A stretch of DNA of 59,819 bases from Geobacter sp. UBA4074 (GCA_002383415.1 DFYU01000117.1:18292-78110), one strand, 5' to 3'; positions 49,540 to 58,354 are shown, numbered from the stretch's first letter. The notes: generated from the letters alone by a model not told the origin. Made by a program: numbers and translations.

Positions 49540-50592
49540 ATGCAACGTCTCGAAACCGTTCTGAACCGGATCACCCCGCTCGATGCCGGCCTGCTGGCTG
49601 CCACCCAGGCGCGACTGGACTGCAAGACCAAGCCATTGGGCTCACTGGGCAGACTGGAAGAGTTTGCCTGCCGGCTGGTGGCCATCAGTGGCCAGCAGCA
49701 ACCCGACCTGACAAAGAAGGTGATCTTCACCTTTGCCGCTGACCACGGCATCACCGAGGAGGGGGTCTCGCTCTACCCCAAAGCGGTGACCGCCCAGATG
49801 GTCTTTAATTTCCTGCAGGGCGGCGCCGGTGTAAACGTCTTGGCCCGCCATGCCGGGGCCGAGGTTCGGGTGGTGGATGTGGGGGTAGACCATGATTTCG
49901 GAGGCTGCCCCGGCCTGATTCACCGGAAGGTTGCCCGCGGTAGCGCCAACTTCGCCCAGGGACCGGCCATGAGCCGCGACCAGATGCTGGCGGCACTTAT
50001 GGTGGGCATCGAGCTGGCCGATCAGTGCAAGGTAGAAGGGGTCGGCCTGGTGGGCACCGGCGAGATGGGGATCGGCAACACCAGCCCCTCCTCGGCCATC
50101 ATCGCCGCCTTGAGTGGCCTTTCGGTGGAACAGGTTACCCACCGCGGCACCGGCATTGGCAACCAGGCGTTGGCCCTCAAGCTGGCCGCCATCACCAGGG
50201 GGCTGGCAATCAACAAGCCCGACCCCCGCGACCCGCTGGACGTGCTGCAGAAGGTAGGTGGCCTGGAGATCGCCGCCATCGCCGGCTTGGTGCTGGGCTG
50301 CGCCGCCAACAGCATCCCGGTCGTGGTGGACGGCTTTATCTCTACTGCCGGCGCCCTGATCGCCGCAGAGCTGCATCCCAACCTGCGTGACTACCTGTTT
50401 GCCGCCCACGAATCAGTTGAGGTGGGGCACCGTTTCATGCTGGAACGGATCGGCGTCAAACCGATCCTTGATCTTGGTCTTCGCCTGGGTGAAGGGACCG
50501 GCGGGGCGCTGGCCATGACCCTGATCGAGGCCGGGGTCAAGATCCTGGCTGAGATGGCCACCTTTGAACAGGCCGGCGTGGCCGCCCACTGA
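49540..50592 (+). CDS. cobT: Nicotinate-nucleotide-dimethylbenzimidazole phosphoribosyltransferase
   Basis: A 350-residue CobT that makes alpha-ribazole phosphate from DMB or a related base. Marks are LGSLGRLEEFACRLVAISGQ, FAADHGITEEGVSLYPKAVT, LVGTGEMGIGNTSPSSAI, RGTGIGNQAL and the catalytic Glu in LRLGEGTGGALAM. Second gene of the cob operon. Confidence 0.97.
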   Translation: MQRLETVLNRITPLDAGLLAATQARLDCKTKPLGSLGRLEEFACRLVAISGQQQPDLTKKVIFTFAADHGITEEGVSLYPKAVTAQMVFNFLQGGAGVNVLARHAGAEVRVVDVGVDHDFGGCPGLIHRKVARGSANFAQGPAMSRDQMLAALMVGIELADQCKVEGVGLVGTGEMGIGNTSPSSAIIAALSGLSVEQVTHRGTGIGNQALALKLAAITRGLAINKPDPRDPLDVLQKVGGLEIAAIAGLVLGCAANSIPVVVDGFISTAGALIAAELHPNLRDYLFAAHESVEVGHRFMLERIGVKPILDLGLRLGEGTGGALAMTLIEAGVKILAEMATFEQAGVAAH

Positions 50593-50600
50593 AGGTCATC

Positions 50601-51353
50601 ATGCGCCACCTGCTGCTCGCCCTGCAGTTCCTGACTATTCTGCCGCTACCGTCGCCGAAGCAGTGCGCAGCTGAAGACCTGGGCCGTTCCACAGCCTGGT
50701 TTCCGCTGGCAGGCTTTTTGATTGGCGGGCTGCTCTGGCTGGCCGACCTGGCCCTGGCGCCGATCTTTCCACGCCAGCTGACCGATGCCCTGCTGGTGAC
50801 CTTGCTGGCCCTGATCACCGGCGGTCTGCACCTGGACGGCCTGGCCGATGTCTGCGACGGCCTGGCAGCCCGGGGCGACAAGCAGCGCTTCCTGGAGGTC
50901 ATGAAGGATTCGCGGGTCGGCGCCATCGGCGTGACCGGGTTAATGCTGGGATTGCTCATCAAGTACGCAGCCCTGCTGGCGGTGCCGATGGACCTTAAAC
51001 GGCCGGTCCTGCTGGCAGTGCCGGCACTGGCGCGCTTTGCCCAGCTGGTGGTGCTGGCCGGCAGCCGGTCGGCCCGTCCGGATGGCCTGGGCAGCGCCTT
51101 TCTGGTCGGCCTGGGCCCCAGCCAACTCGTGTTGGCCACGGCAACCATCCTGCCGCTGGCCTGGTTCAGCCTCCAGTTTACCGGCCTTGTGGCCTGGCTG
51201 GTCGTGACACTGTGGGCGCTGCTGACCCGCTGGTACTTCACCCGCCGCCTGGGCGGCATCAGCGGCGACATCGTCGGCTGCACCTCGGAACTCGCCGAAT
51301 TGCTTGCACTGCTTGCCGTTGTTGCCACAACGGCCATTCTAACCAGGATTTGA
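50601..51353 (+). CDS. cobS: Adenosylcobinamide-GDP ribazoletransferase (cobalamin synthase)
   Basis: A 250-residue integral membrane protein with about six helices. It has FLTILPLPSP near the start, the acidic motif GGLHLDGLADVCDGLAA and KDSRVGAIGVTGLML, as in CobS. It joins the nucleotide loop to adenosylcobinamide-GDP. It starts eight bases after cobT. Confidence 0.95.
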   Translation: MRHLLLALQFLTILPLPSPKQCAAEDLGRSTAWFPLAGFLIGGLLWLADLALAPIFPRQLTDALLVTLLALITGGLHLDGLADVCDGLAARGDKQRFLEVMKDSRVGAIGVTGLMLGLLIKYAALLAVPMDLKRPVLLAVPALARFAQLVVLAGSRSARPDGLGSAFLVGLGPSQLVLATATILPLAWFSLQFTGLVAWLVVTLWALLTRWYFTRRLGGISGDIVGCTSELAELLALLAVVATTAILTRI

Positions 51354-51360
51354 GCCAATT

Positions 51361-51963
51361 ATGACCGCATTCACCCGCATCTACCTGATCCGCCACGGCC
51401 AAGTGGTTGGCCATGAACAACGCCGTTACAACGGCCACCATGACGTGGCCCTGACCGACCTGGGGGTCGAACAGTACCACCAGCTGAAAGACCGCCTGTC
51501 CGACAAGCGGATCTCGGCCTGTTACTCCAGCGATCTGACCCGCTGCCGGATCGGCGCCGACATCATCTGCCAGCAGTTTGGCATTCAGCCGGTGCATCGC
51601 AGCGAGCTGCGCGAACTGAACATCGGCATCTGGGAGAGTCTGACCTGGCAGGAGATTCAGGGCCGCTGGCCCACAGAATGGCAGGCCCGCCTCAATGATC
51701 TGGTCAACTATCGGGTGCCGCAAGGGGAAAACCTGCTGGATCTGCACAACCGGGCCATGCCGGTGGTACAAGAAGTGCTGGAACGGCACCAGGGCCAGGA
51801 GATACTGCTGGTGGGGCACGGCGGCCTGAACCGGATCATCCTGCTGAACGCCATCGGTGCGCCGTTGGCCAATATGTTCAACATTGAACAAAACTACGGC
51901 TGCCTGAATATCATCGATTACTATCCGGACGGACGGGCCACGGTGAAGCTGCTCAACGGCTAG
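51361..51963 (+). CDS. cobC: Histidine phosphatase, alpha-ribazole phosphatase (CobC)
   Basis: A 200-residue histidine phosphatase with catalytic RHGQ (IYLIRHGQVVGHEQRRYNGH), SSDLTRCRIGA, an acidic ELNIGIWESLTWQEIQ and GHGGLNRIIL. Its place as the last gene of the cob operon supports the alpha-ribazole-5'-phosphate substrate. It starts seven bases after cobS. Confidence 0.9.
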   Translation: MTAFTRIYLIRHGQVVGHEQRRYNGHHDVALTDLGVEQYHQLKDRLSDKRISACYSSDLTRCRIGADIICQQFGIQPVHRSELRELNIGIWESLTWQEIQGRWPTEWQARLNDLVNYRVPQGENLLDLHNRAMPVVQEVLERHQGQEILLVGHGGLNRIILLNAIGAPLANMFNIEQNYGCLNIIDYYPDGRATVKLLNG

Positions 51964-51988
51964 CGCCGTGACGGCATGCTACACACCA

Positions 51989-52020
51989 AAACGGCCTGCG
52001 GAGATCTCCGCAGGCCGTTT
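51989..52020. terminator. Bidirectional terminator: 32-base palindrome
   Basis: A perfect palindrome with two 16-base arms (51989-52004 and 52005-52020) centred on GAGATCTC, with AAAC/GTTT ends, between the convergent cobC gene and the gene at 52047. Confidence 0.8.
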
Positions 52021-52046
52021 ATACTTCAAGCTATCTAGCAATCGAA

Positions 52047-52436
52047 CTACTGGCCTTCAGCGGCCGTTTCAGGCGCACCGCCCTGCATAAACTCGGCCTG
52101 AGCCTTGAGCACGGACTGCATCTGGCCCAGCTGCTCACCAAGCCAGGCGTGAATCATGGCTGCGGTCTGGAAGTTCATGGTGACCCCGGTCTCAATGAAA
52201 CGGACCATGGTGCCGTTCAGGTTTTTGGGGTCGGCCTCGGTCATGGCGCCAATGCCACCTTCGGGGGTGATCTCGTGGGTTACTTCCTTGGGCAGGGCCG
52301 GACGCTCCTGATAAAAATGCATGACCAGCTCACCACGGGGGGTGAAACCGCCCTGTACGCCGTTGGTGTAGGTCGGGTTGTAGGTGTAGTTAAAGATGTA
52401 GTTAAAGTTGATCTCCGGTTTGCGCTGATGACTCAT
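52047..52436 (-). CDS. Conserved hypothetical protein, possibly DUF3467-like
   Basis: A 129-residue cytosolic protein. The N-terminal part is rich in Asn/Tyr strands (INFNYIFNYTYNPTYTNGV), then ELVMHFYQERPALPKEVTHEI and a helical end (FQTAAMIHAWLGEQLGQMQ). The strand-then-helix plan recalls DUF3467 proteins, but I am not sure. The ATG at 52436 is preferred over one ten codons upstream because AGAGG is better placed. Confidence 0.65.
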   Translation of the reverse strand: MSHQRKPEINFNYIFNYTYNPTYTNGVQGGFTPRGELVMHFYQERPALPKEVTHEITPEGGIGAMTEADPKNLNGTMVRFIETGVTMNFQTAAMIHAWLGEQLGQMQSVLKAQAEFMQGGAPETAAEGQ

Positions 52437-52531
52437 TGATCTTGATTCCTCTCCGTTTTTTATCAAAAAGCCCTGTTGCTATAGCACATCCCCCACTCGG
52501 CTGGCAAGGTCTTGCTCGGCAAGCCCGATCC

Positions 52532-52559
52532 TTGACACCCTTTCCCCCCCCTGCTACAA
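52532..52559 (+). promoter_or_regulatory. Predicted promoter for the helix-hairpin-helix protein gene
   Basis: TTGACA (52532-52537) and TACAAA (52554-52559) with a 16-base spacer, about 45 bases before the ATG. Confidence 0.5.
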
Positions 52560-52609
52560 ACGGATGCAGCGTTTTACACTCAAGCAGTCACCCCAAGGAG
52601 GTTCACACC

Positions 52610-53083
52610 ATGCACCAACTCTGGACCAAGACACTTTGCCTGCTGATCACACTGACCATGTTCGCCACCTGCGCCTTTGCTGTTGAGCCGATGCTGCCGA
52701 ACCCTAAAGATGCAGCAAAGGCACGAATAGCTGAATCAAAATCCGCTGCCAAGGCTGAAGCAGCCAAGGCGACGGCAACCAAAGACGCTGTCAAGGCCAG
52801 CGCAAGCGACACCAAGGCCGCCGCAAAAGCCAAGACTGCAGATGCCAAAGCAGCTGCCAAGACCAAGGCTGCCAGCCTGACCCAGGTCGACATCAACAGC
52901 GCCAGCGAGGCCGAGCTGAAGGCGATACCCGGCATTGGCGAAGCCTACGCCGCCAAGATCGTTGCCGGCCGTCCCTATGCCAAGAAGGATCAGCTGAAGT
53001 CGCGCAACATCCTGCCCGGTCCGGCCTACGATCAGGTGAAAGACCACCTCATCGCCAAGCAGCCTGCCCCCAAGAAAAAATAG
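52610..53083 (+). CDS. Exported ComEA-like helix-hairpin-helix protein
   Basis: A 157-residue protein with a signal peptide (to about residue 24, AFA-VE). A low-complexity Ala/Lys-rich stretch with many KAAAKAK-type units (about 32-90) follows, then a C-terminal helix-hairpin-helix domain (VDINSASEAELKAIPGIGEAYAAKIVAG is its core). ComEA uses such a domain to bind DNA during uptake. Here the long basic linker could also bind DNA or cell wall. AAGGAGG precedes the ATG. It is monocistronic. Confidence 0.87.
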   Translation: MHQLWTKTLCLLITLTMFATCAFAVEPMLPNPKDAAKARIAESKSAAKAEAAKATATKDAVKASASDTKAAAKAKTADAKAAAKTKAASLTQVDINSASEAELKAIPGIGEAYAAKIVAGRPYAKKDQLKSRNILPGPAYDQVKDHLIAKQPAPKKK

Positions 53084-53121
53084 ACGCCGCGTCCGCTTCA
53101 AAAAAACACCATTTAACCTGT

Positions 53122-53149
53122 AAGGGCAGCCACTCGGCTGCCCTTTTTG
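53122..53149 (+). terminator. Intrinsic terminator after the helix-hairpin-helix gene
   Basis: AAGGGCAGCC pairs with GGCTGCCCTT around ACTC, followed by further T. Confidence 0.92.
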
Positions 53150-53154
53150 TCTGC

Positions 53155-53183
53155 TTGACTTTACGCCAGCTGGCCCCTATTGT
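53155..53183 (+). promoter_or_regulatory. Predicted promoter for hpnJ
   Basis: TTGACT (53155-53160) and TATTGT (53178-53183) with a 17-base spacer, 33 bases before the ATG at 53216. Confidence 0.5.
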
Positions 53184-53215
53184 GTGTATTTCCTACGAAC
53201 TATCAGGGAGTTGCA

Positions 53216-54637
53216 ATGAAGCCGCTTTTTTTGAACCCCCCCACCTTTGAGGATTTTGATGGAGGCGCCGGCGCACGCTATCAGGCATCCCGCGAGGTGA
53301 CCTCATTCTGGTATCCCACCTGGCTCTGTTTCCCGGCCGGCATGATCGCCGGCAGCCGGGTGGTGGACGCCCCGGTTCAAAAACTCAGCCTAGACGACTG
53401 CCTTAACATCGCCAAAGGGTTCGATATGGTGGTGCTGTACACCTCCACCCCCACCCTGGCGATCGATATCGAGACCGCGCGACGGATCAAGGAGGTCAAG
53501 CCGGACATCATCACCGTACTGACCGGCCCCCATGTCACTATCCTGCCGGAGGAATCGCTCAAGGCAGGCCAAGGGGCCATCGACATCGTCTGCCGTGGCG
53601 AATTCGACTACTCCACCAAAGAGTTGTGCGAGGGGCGTGACTGGGCAAAGGTCGACGGTATCAGCTTCATCAAGGACGGCACAACCATCCACACCCCGGA
53701 CCGCCCGCTGATCGAGAACCTTGACGAGCTGCCCTTTGTGGTGCCGGTCTATAAGCGCGATCTGCCGATCAAAGACTACGTCATCCCCCACTTTAAAAGC
53801 CCCTACGTCTCGATTTATTCCAGCCGCGGCTGCCCGTCCAGGTGCATCTACTGCCTCTGGCCCCAGACCTTTTCCGGCCAGCGGATGCGCACCCGTTCGC
53901 CGCAGAACGTCTTTGAAGAGGTCAAATGGATCGTGGACAACATCCCGGAGATGCGGGAGTTGTCCTTTGACGACGACACCTTTACCGCCAACCGCCAGCA
54001 CGCCCGCGAGATAGCCGGCCTGCTCAAGCCGCTGGGCATCTCCTGGACCATCAACGCTCGCGCCAACTGCGACTATGAGACCCTCAAGATCATGCGCGAG
54101 GCAGGTCTGCGCCATGTGGTGGTGGGCTATGAGACCGGTAACGAGCAGATCCTGAAGAACATCAAGAAGGGGATCACCAAAGAGCAGGCGATCCAGTTCA
54201 CCAAGGACTGCAAGAAACTGGGGCTGTCGATCCACGGCGCCTTCATCATGGGCCTGCCGGGCGAGAGCCGCGAGACGATCCGCGAGACCATCGAGTTTGC
54301 CAAGCAGCTGGACCTGAACTCGATCCAGGCCTCGCTGGCCTCACCCTACCCCGGCACTGAATTTTACCGCCTGGCCAAGGAGCGGGGCTGGATCGCTTCG
54401 GATGATTTCATCGACAGTACCGGCCACCAGAAATGCGTGATCAACTACCCCCAGCTGAGCAACGCCGAGATCTTCAACTCGGTGGAGGAGTTCTACAACA
54501 AGTTCTACTTCAGGCCCAGCTACATCCTGCGCAGTATCGGCAGGATGATCGTGGACAGCGAAGAACGTAACAAGCTGCTCAAAGAAGGCCGGCAGTATCT
54601 GAACTACATGCAGAAACGCCGTGCGGGGCACTGTTGA
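53216..54637 (+). CDS. hpnJ: Hopanoid-associated radical SAM protein HpnJ
   Basis: A 473-residue B12-binding-type radical SAM enzyme matching HpnJ along its length. It has an N-terminal FLNPPTFEDFDGGAGARYQA, an early HVTILPEESL, the cluster Cys at 206, 210 and 213 (GCPSRCIYC), LWPQTFSGQRMRTRSPQNV and GYETGNEQILKNIKKG. In the known hopanoid route HpnI adds GlcNAc to bacteriohopanetetrol, HpnK deacetylates it and HpnJ contracts the sugar ring to the cyclitol ether. The start follows AGGGAG. It overlaps hpnK. Confidence 0.93.
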   Translation: MKPLFLNPPTFEDFDGGAGARYQASREVTSFWYPTWLCFPAGMIAGSRVVDAPVQKLSLDDCLNIAKGFDMVVLYTSTPTLAIDIETARRIKEVKPDIITVLTGPHVTILPEESLKAGQGAIDIVCRGEFDYSTKELCEGRDWAKVDGISFIKDGTTIHTPDRPLIENLDELPFVVPVYKRDLPIKDYVIPHFKSPYVSIYSSRGCPSRCIYCLWPQTFSGQRMRTRSPQNVFEEVKWIVDNIPEMRELSFDDDTFTANRQHAREIAGLLKPLGISWTINARANCDYETLKIMREAGLRHVVVGYETGNEQILKNIKKGITKEQAIQFTKDCKKLGLSIHGAFIMGLPGESRETIRETIEFAKQLDLNSIQASLASPYPGTEFYRLAKERGWIASDDFIDSTGHQKCVINYPQLSNAEIFNSVEEFYNKFYFRPSYILRSIGRMIVDSEERNKLLKEGRQYLNYMQKRRAGHC

Positions 54638-55500
54638 GACGGCTGATCGTCACTGCCGACGACTTCGGCCTGTCAAGCGGCGTTAACCGCGCCGTAGAGC
54701 TGGCCTGGCAACAGGGCATTCTGACCCAGACCTCGCTGATGGCGGGCGGCACAGCCTTTGATGAGGCGGTAGCGATCGCCAGACGCAACCCCGGCCTGCA
54801 GGTGGGGCTGCACCTGACCCTGGTGCAGGGGCGGCCGGTGCTGCCGCCGGAACAGATTCCCGGCCTGGTGGGGCCCGATGGCCGCTTTCCCGACAACCCG
54901 GTGGCGGTCGGCATGAGGCTGTTCTTTGACCCGACGCTACGCATGCAACTACGGGCCGAGATTGAGGCCCAGATCAACAAGATCAAACAGGCCGGCATCC
55001 CGCTCTCACATATCGACGGCCACCTCAACATCCAGATGCACCCCACGGTGTTTGCCCTGTTGATCGAGCTGATGCCGCTGCACGGCATTACCAGCTTCCG
55101 GATCACCCGCGAACGCCTGTTGAGGAACCTGCGGCACGACCGTTCCCGGATCGTCGGCAAGACGATGGAACGCCTGATCTTTGGCGCCCTGTCCGCCCAT
55201 GCTGTCCCCAGCCTCACGTGGCACGGCATCGTGCATGCCGCCGAGGTCAAAGGAATACTCAATTCGGGCCACATTACGGAAGCATACCTGCTGGCGGTGC
55301 TGAAGGAACTGAGCTCCGGCACCACCGAACTCTACCTGCACCCCGGCTGTCTGCCGGATGACGAGATCAGCCGGCGCATGCCCAACTACCGGCATGAGCA
55401 GGAGCTGGCAGCGCTGCTTTCTCCGGCCGTCAAGCAGCGTCTCAGGGAGCTGGACATCCGCTTGTGCAACTATCGGGGAGACGAAAAAAGCTATGTTTAA
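54634..55500 (+). CDS. hpnK: Hopanoid-associated deacetylase HpnK (YdjC-like)
   Basis: A 288-residue YdjC-type carbohydrate deacetylase. The metal site is seen in VTADDFGLSSGVNRAV, GLHLTLVQGRPV and SHIDGHLNIQMHP. The HpnK ending LYLHPGCLPD is present. It should remove the acetyl group from GlcNAc-bacteriohopanetetrol before HpnJ acts. The start is TTG, overlapping the hpnJ stop (TTGA). The next gene overlaps its end by eight bases. Confidence 0.92.
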   Translation: MRRLIVTADDFGLSSGVNRAVELAWQQGILTQTSLMAGGTAFDEAVAIARRNPGLQVGLHLTLVQGRPVLPPEQIPGLVGPDGRFPDNPVAVGMRLFFDPTLRMQLRAEIEAQINKIKQAGIPLSHIDGHLNIQMHPTVFALLIELMPLHGITSFRITRERLLRNLRHDRSRIVGKTMERLIFGALSAHAVPSLTWHGIVHAAEVKGILNSGHITEAYLLAVLKELSSGTTELYLHPGCLPDDEISRRMPNYRHEQELAALLSPAVKQRLRELDIRLCNYRGDEKSYV

Positions 55501-55933
55501 GACCATCGTACTGATGTTGATAGCGGTGACCGCCGGCACCGTGGGTGATCTGCTGCTGGCCAAGGGGATGAAGGAGTTGGGCGACCTTTCCACCATGAAT
55601 CTGCGCGGCATCATGGAGGTGGCGCTACGGGCCATGACTGAATGGAAGATCGTGGTGGGCACCGCCATGCTGGCACTGTTCTTCTTTCTGTGGTTGGCGG
55701 TGCTCTCCTGGGAAGATCTGTCGGTGGCACTGCCGCTACAGGCCCTCAACTACGTACTGGTGGCGTTGTTGGCCAAGTATCTACTGCACGAACAGGTCTC
55801 ACCGCTACGCTGGGCCGGCATCATCCTGGTCTGTATCGGGGTGATGCTGATCACCAAAAGCAGCGCCGACACCAAGCAAACGGCAACCGAGCTGGCGACT
55901 GTCAGCAGCAATGAATCTGAGACAAGGGGATAA
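55493..55933 (+). CDS. Four-helix EamA/SMR-like membrane protein
   Basis: A 146-residue protein with four membrane helices, half the size of usual EamA transporters and like ArnE/ArnF or SMR subunits. It has GTVGDLLLAKGMKELG, LFFFLWLAVLSWEDLSVALPL and LRWAGIILVCIGVMLI. It overlaps the hpnK end, so it belongs to the hopanoid unit. A role in moving a hopanoid or its sugar donor across the membrane is a reasonable inference. Confidence 0.82.
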   Translation: MFKTIVLMLIAVTAGTVGDLLLAKGMKELGDLSTMNLRGIMEVALRAMTEWKIVVGTAMLALFFFLWLAVLSWEDLSVALPLQALNYVLVALLAKYLLHEQVSPLRWAGIILVCIGVMLITKSSADTKQTATELATVSSNESETRG

Positions 55934-55936
55934 CGC

Positions 55937-56758
55937 ATGCTTCAGAACAACACCATCGGCTTCATCGGCGGCGGCAACATGGCCGAGGCGATCATCAAAG
56001 GACTGGTGGCCGGCGGCATGGCGCCGCACAACATTGTGGTCTCCGACCCGGTGTTGGATCGCCGCGCCCACCTGGCCACGAGCCTTCAGGTGCGCACCAG
56101 CGACGACAACAGCGAGGTGGCCAAAGAGGCCGATCTGATCGTGCTGGCCATCAAACCGCAGTTGGCGGCCAGTGTGTTGTCATCGCTCGAGGGGGCAGTC
56201 ACGCCTCAAAAACTGGTGGTCTCAATCATGGCCGGCATCTCCACCACCTTTATCGAAGAGTCACTCCTGAATGGCTGCCGCGTGGTACGCGCCATGCCCA
56301 ACACCCCCGCCCTGGTACAAACCGGAGCCACCGCCATCTGCGGCGGGCGGCGGGCAACCGCTGAAGACATCGAGACTGCGCGCGAACTGTTTCATCTGGT
56401 GGGGACCGTCTATCAGGTCGCTGAAAAACAGATGGATGCCGTAACCGGGGTTTCCGGCAGTGGACCGGCCTACGCCTTTACCTTCATCGAGGCGCTGGCA
56501 GACGCCGGTGTCAAAAACGGACTGACGCGGGAAGTGTCGGTTGGACTGGCCGTGCAGACCGTTTTGGGGGCCGCACGCCTGGTGCAGGAGAGTGGCGAGC
56601 ATCCGGCGGTGCTGCGCGACCGGGTCAGCTCGCCGGGTGGCACCACCATCGCCGCCCTGCATGCCCTTGAAAATGGCCGCTTCCACGGCCTGATCATGGA
56701 CGCGGTGGATGCGGCAGTCAAACGATCCAAGGAACTGGCCGGCATCAAACTGCTGTAG
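55937..56758 (+). CDS. proC: Pyrroline-5-carboxylate reductase
   Basis: A 273-residue ProC, the last step of proline synthesis. It has the dinucleotide loop TIGFIGGGNMAEAIIKGL, VLAIKPQ, RAMPNTPALVQTGAT, GVSGSGPAYAFTFIEALADAG and the C-terminal SPGGTTIAALHALENG. It starts four bases after the EamA-like gene, so it is in the same transcription unit as hpnJK, with no functional link apparent. Confidence 0.97.
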   Translation: MLQNNTIGFIGGGNMAEAIIKGLVAGGMAPHNIVVSDPVLDRRAHLATSLQVRTSDDNSEVAKEADLIVLAIKPQLAASVLSSLEGAVTPQKLVVSIMAGISTTFIEESLLNGCRVVRAMPNTPALVQTGATAICGGRRATAEDIETARELFHLVGTVYQVAEKQMDAVTGVSGSGPAYAFTFIEALADAGVKNGLTREVSVGLAVQTVLGAARLVQESGEHPAVLRDRVSSPGGTTIAALHALENGRFHGLIMDAVDAAVKRSKELAGIKLL

Positions 56759-56782
56759 CAACAGAACAACCTCAGCAACGTG

Positions 56783-56816
56783 AAAGCGGGTGCAGCCCCT
56801 TGGCTGCACCCGCTTT
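56783..56816. terminator. Bidirectional terminator between proC and the Cys-rich gene
   Basis: A perfect 15-base-pair stem (56783-56797 with 56802-56816) around CCTT, with AAA/TTT ends on both strands. Confidence 0.88.
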
Positions 56817-56817
56817 G

Positions 56818-56991
56818 TCATGTCCCCTGTTTGCTGTTCAGCTGTTCGTACAAGGCGATCTGCTCAGCCTGCGACAACTGCCGCTTGCAACACCCCCTCT
56901 TGAGACAGAGGTGACAACGGTCATCGGAGCACCACTGACAAAAGCTGCAGTCAGGACAGGGGTGCTTCTTGGGGGGACTCGCATCGCTCAA
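56818..56991 (-). CDS. 57-residue Cys-rich protein coupled to the deacetylase gene
   Basis: The start is a TTG overlapping the deacetylase stop (TTGA), with AAAAGGA about ten bases upstream. The 57 residues include eight Cys at 12, 15, 18, 21, 26, 29, 34 and 35, in CPDCSFCQWCSDDRCHLCL then GCC, followed by a polar helix (LSQAEQIALYEQLNSKQ). The pattern suggests a zinc or Fe-S site. No export signal. Family unknown to me. A terminator follows directly. Confidence 0.68.
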   Translation of the reverse strand: MSDASPPKKHPCPDCSFCQWCSDDRCHLCLKRGCCKRQLSQAEQIALYEQLNSKQGT

Positions 56992-57782
56992 TATGCCACA
57001 TTCCTTTTGACCGCATTGCCGGTCAACAACTGTTCAAAGGCTTTGCCCTGGTCGGCATTCACCAGCAGGTAACGCGGCAGTATCTGCAGCTTTTCGCTTC
57101 TGCTGGCATGGCGTCGCTCAATGGAAAAGGTGCCGACATACCCGGCTGACCGGGCCTGCCGCAACAGATAATCATCATAGATGCCAAAGGGCCAGGCCAG
57201 CAGATCCACCGATCCGCCCAACTCCTGCTCGATCTTGCGTTTCGACTTGGTCAATTGTTCCATCACCAGCTTGTCCAAGGCGGCCGGCTGCAGTTTTCTG
57301 CGTTCCCGTTTGAAGTTGGGATGCCAGTAGGTATGGGATTGAAAATCGAACAGGCCGGTCTTTTTCAATTCACGCAGCTGATCCCAGGTCATGGCGTACT
57401 TGGCGTTTGAGATGGCCGAAGGATAGACAAAGACCGTAACCGGAAAACGGTATCTGCGTATAATAGGCAACATATCGCTGTAAACCGACCGGTGGGCATC
57501 GTCCTCCACGATCACCACCGACTTCGGGGCCGGGGCAGCTCCTTTGCCCTGGTACCACAACACCAGCTGGCGCAACGGAATCACCTTGTAACCGTTATCA
57601 TGCAGGTACTTCATCTGGGCTTCAAAGACCGAGGTCTTGACGGTCATGCCATCGGCCACAGTGGCACCAAAGCGGTGGTAGAGCAGGATCGGTACCGAGA
57701 CATCATGGGGAACGGCGGCAAACCCAACCGAGGAGCAGCACAGCGAGATCACCAGGGACAACACAGCAACAAAACGTGACAT
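56988..57782 (-). CDS. Secreted polysaccharide deacetylase (NodB-type)
   Basis: A 264-residue protein with a signal peptide (to about residue 23, GFA-AV) and a NodB domain: VPILLYHRFG, VVIVEDDAHRSVYSDMLP in place of the usual FDDG motif, VTVFVYPSAI, FDFQSHTYWHPN with the metal His pair and LLAWPFGIYDD. It probably removes acetyl or related groups from an envelope polysaccharide. The ATG at 57782 follows AAAGG. The stop overlaps the start of the Cys-rich gene. Confidence 0.88.
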   Translation of the reverse strand: MSRFVAVLSLVISLCCSSVGFAAVPHDVSVPILLYHRFGATVADGMTVKTSVFEAQMKYLHDNGYKVIPLRQLVLWYQGKGAAPAPKSVVIVEDDAHRSVYSDMLPIIRRYRFPVTVFVYPSAISNAKYAMTWDQLRELKKTGLFDFQSHTYWHPNFKRERRKLQPAALDKLVMEQLTKSKRKIEQELGGSVDLLAWPFGIYDDYLLRQARSAGYVGTFSIERRHASRSEKLQILPRYLLVNADQGKAFEQLLTGNAVKRNVAY

Positions 57783-57812
57783 CAAACCAGACCTTTCAGG
57801 TAAAAAGACGTA

Positions 57813-58268
57813 TCAGGCTCGCACCAGATAGACCGAGCAGGGCGCCAGCTCTGCCACCCGATGCGAGACACTTCCCTTGAGACGGCGCTGGAGAAAACCT
57901 TTGCCGGAGCTGCCGATCACGATCACGTCAACCCCTTCCTCCTTGGCAAACTCCACCAACTTTTCGGCCGGCTCGCCAGCCTCGACAATCATTTCCAAGG
58001 GGATGTCATACTCGGCAGCACTCTTCTCAATTATATAAAAGATCCGTTTGCGAATATCCTCCCACTGTTCGCTTTCAGTCAACGGCTTGACCGGCACGAA
58101 GTCAGAGTAGGATGAACTCTGGGCGTTGGGCACCACCAACAGTGCATAAATCTTGCTCTTGAACTGGCTGCGGTTACCGGCCGCCATCCGCACCGCCTCT
58201 TCGGCAGCCTTATCCGAGTAGGGGGAACCATCTATGGCCACCAGTATCTTTTTTCTCAGATTCAGCAT
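57813..58268 (-). CDS. Universal stress protein (UspA family)
   Basis: A 151-residue Usp domain: KKILVAIDGSPYSDKAAEEAV at the start, then VEAGEPAEKLVEFAKEEGVDVIVIGSSGKG and the ATP-binding loop GSSGKGFLQRRLKGSVSHRV, so it is the nucleotide-binding type. Cytosolic. An AT-rich divergent gap separates it from the IclR gene. Confidence 0.93.
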   Translation of the reverse strand: MLNLRKKILVAIDGSPYSDKAAEEAVRMAAGNRSQFKSKIYALLVVPNAQSSSYSDFVPVKPLTESEQWEDIRKRIFYIIEKSAAEYDIPLEMIVEAGEPAEKLVEFAKEEGVDVIVIGSSGKGFLQRRLKGSVSHRVAELAPCSVYLVRA

Positions 58269-58354
58269 GACCGCTCCGGGACGTTTTATTTTTTAGATTT
58301 TCTGAACAAAAATTGATCATCATGCGTCATAAAATATAATGCAATCGTTCACAC

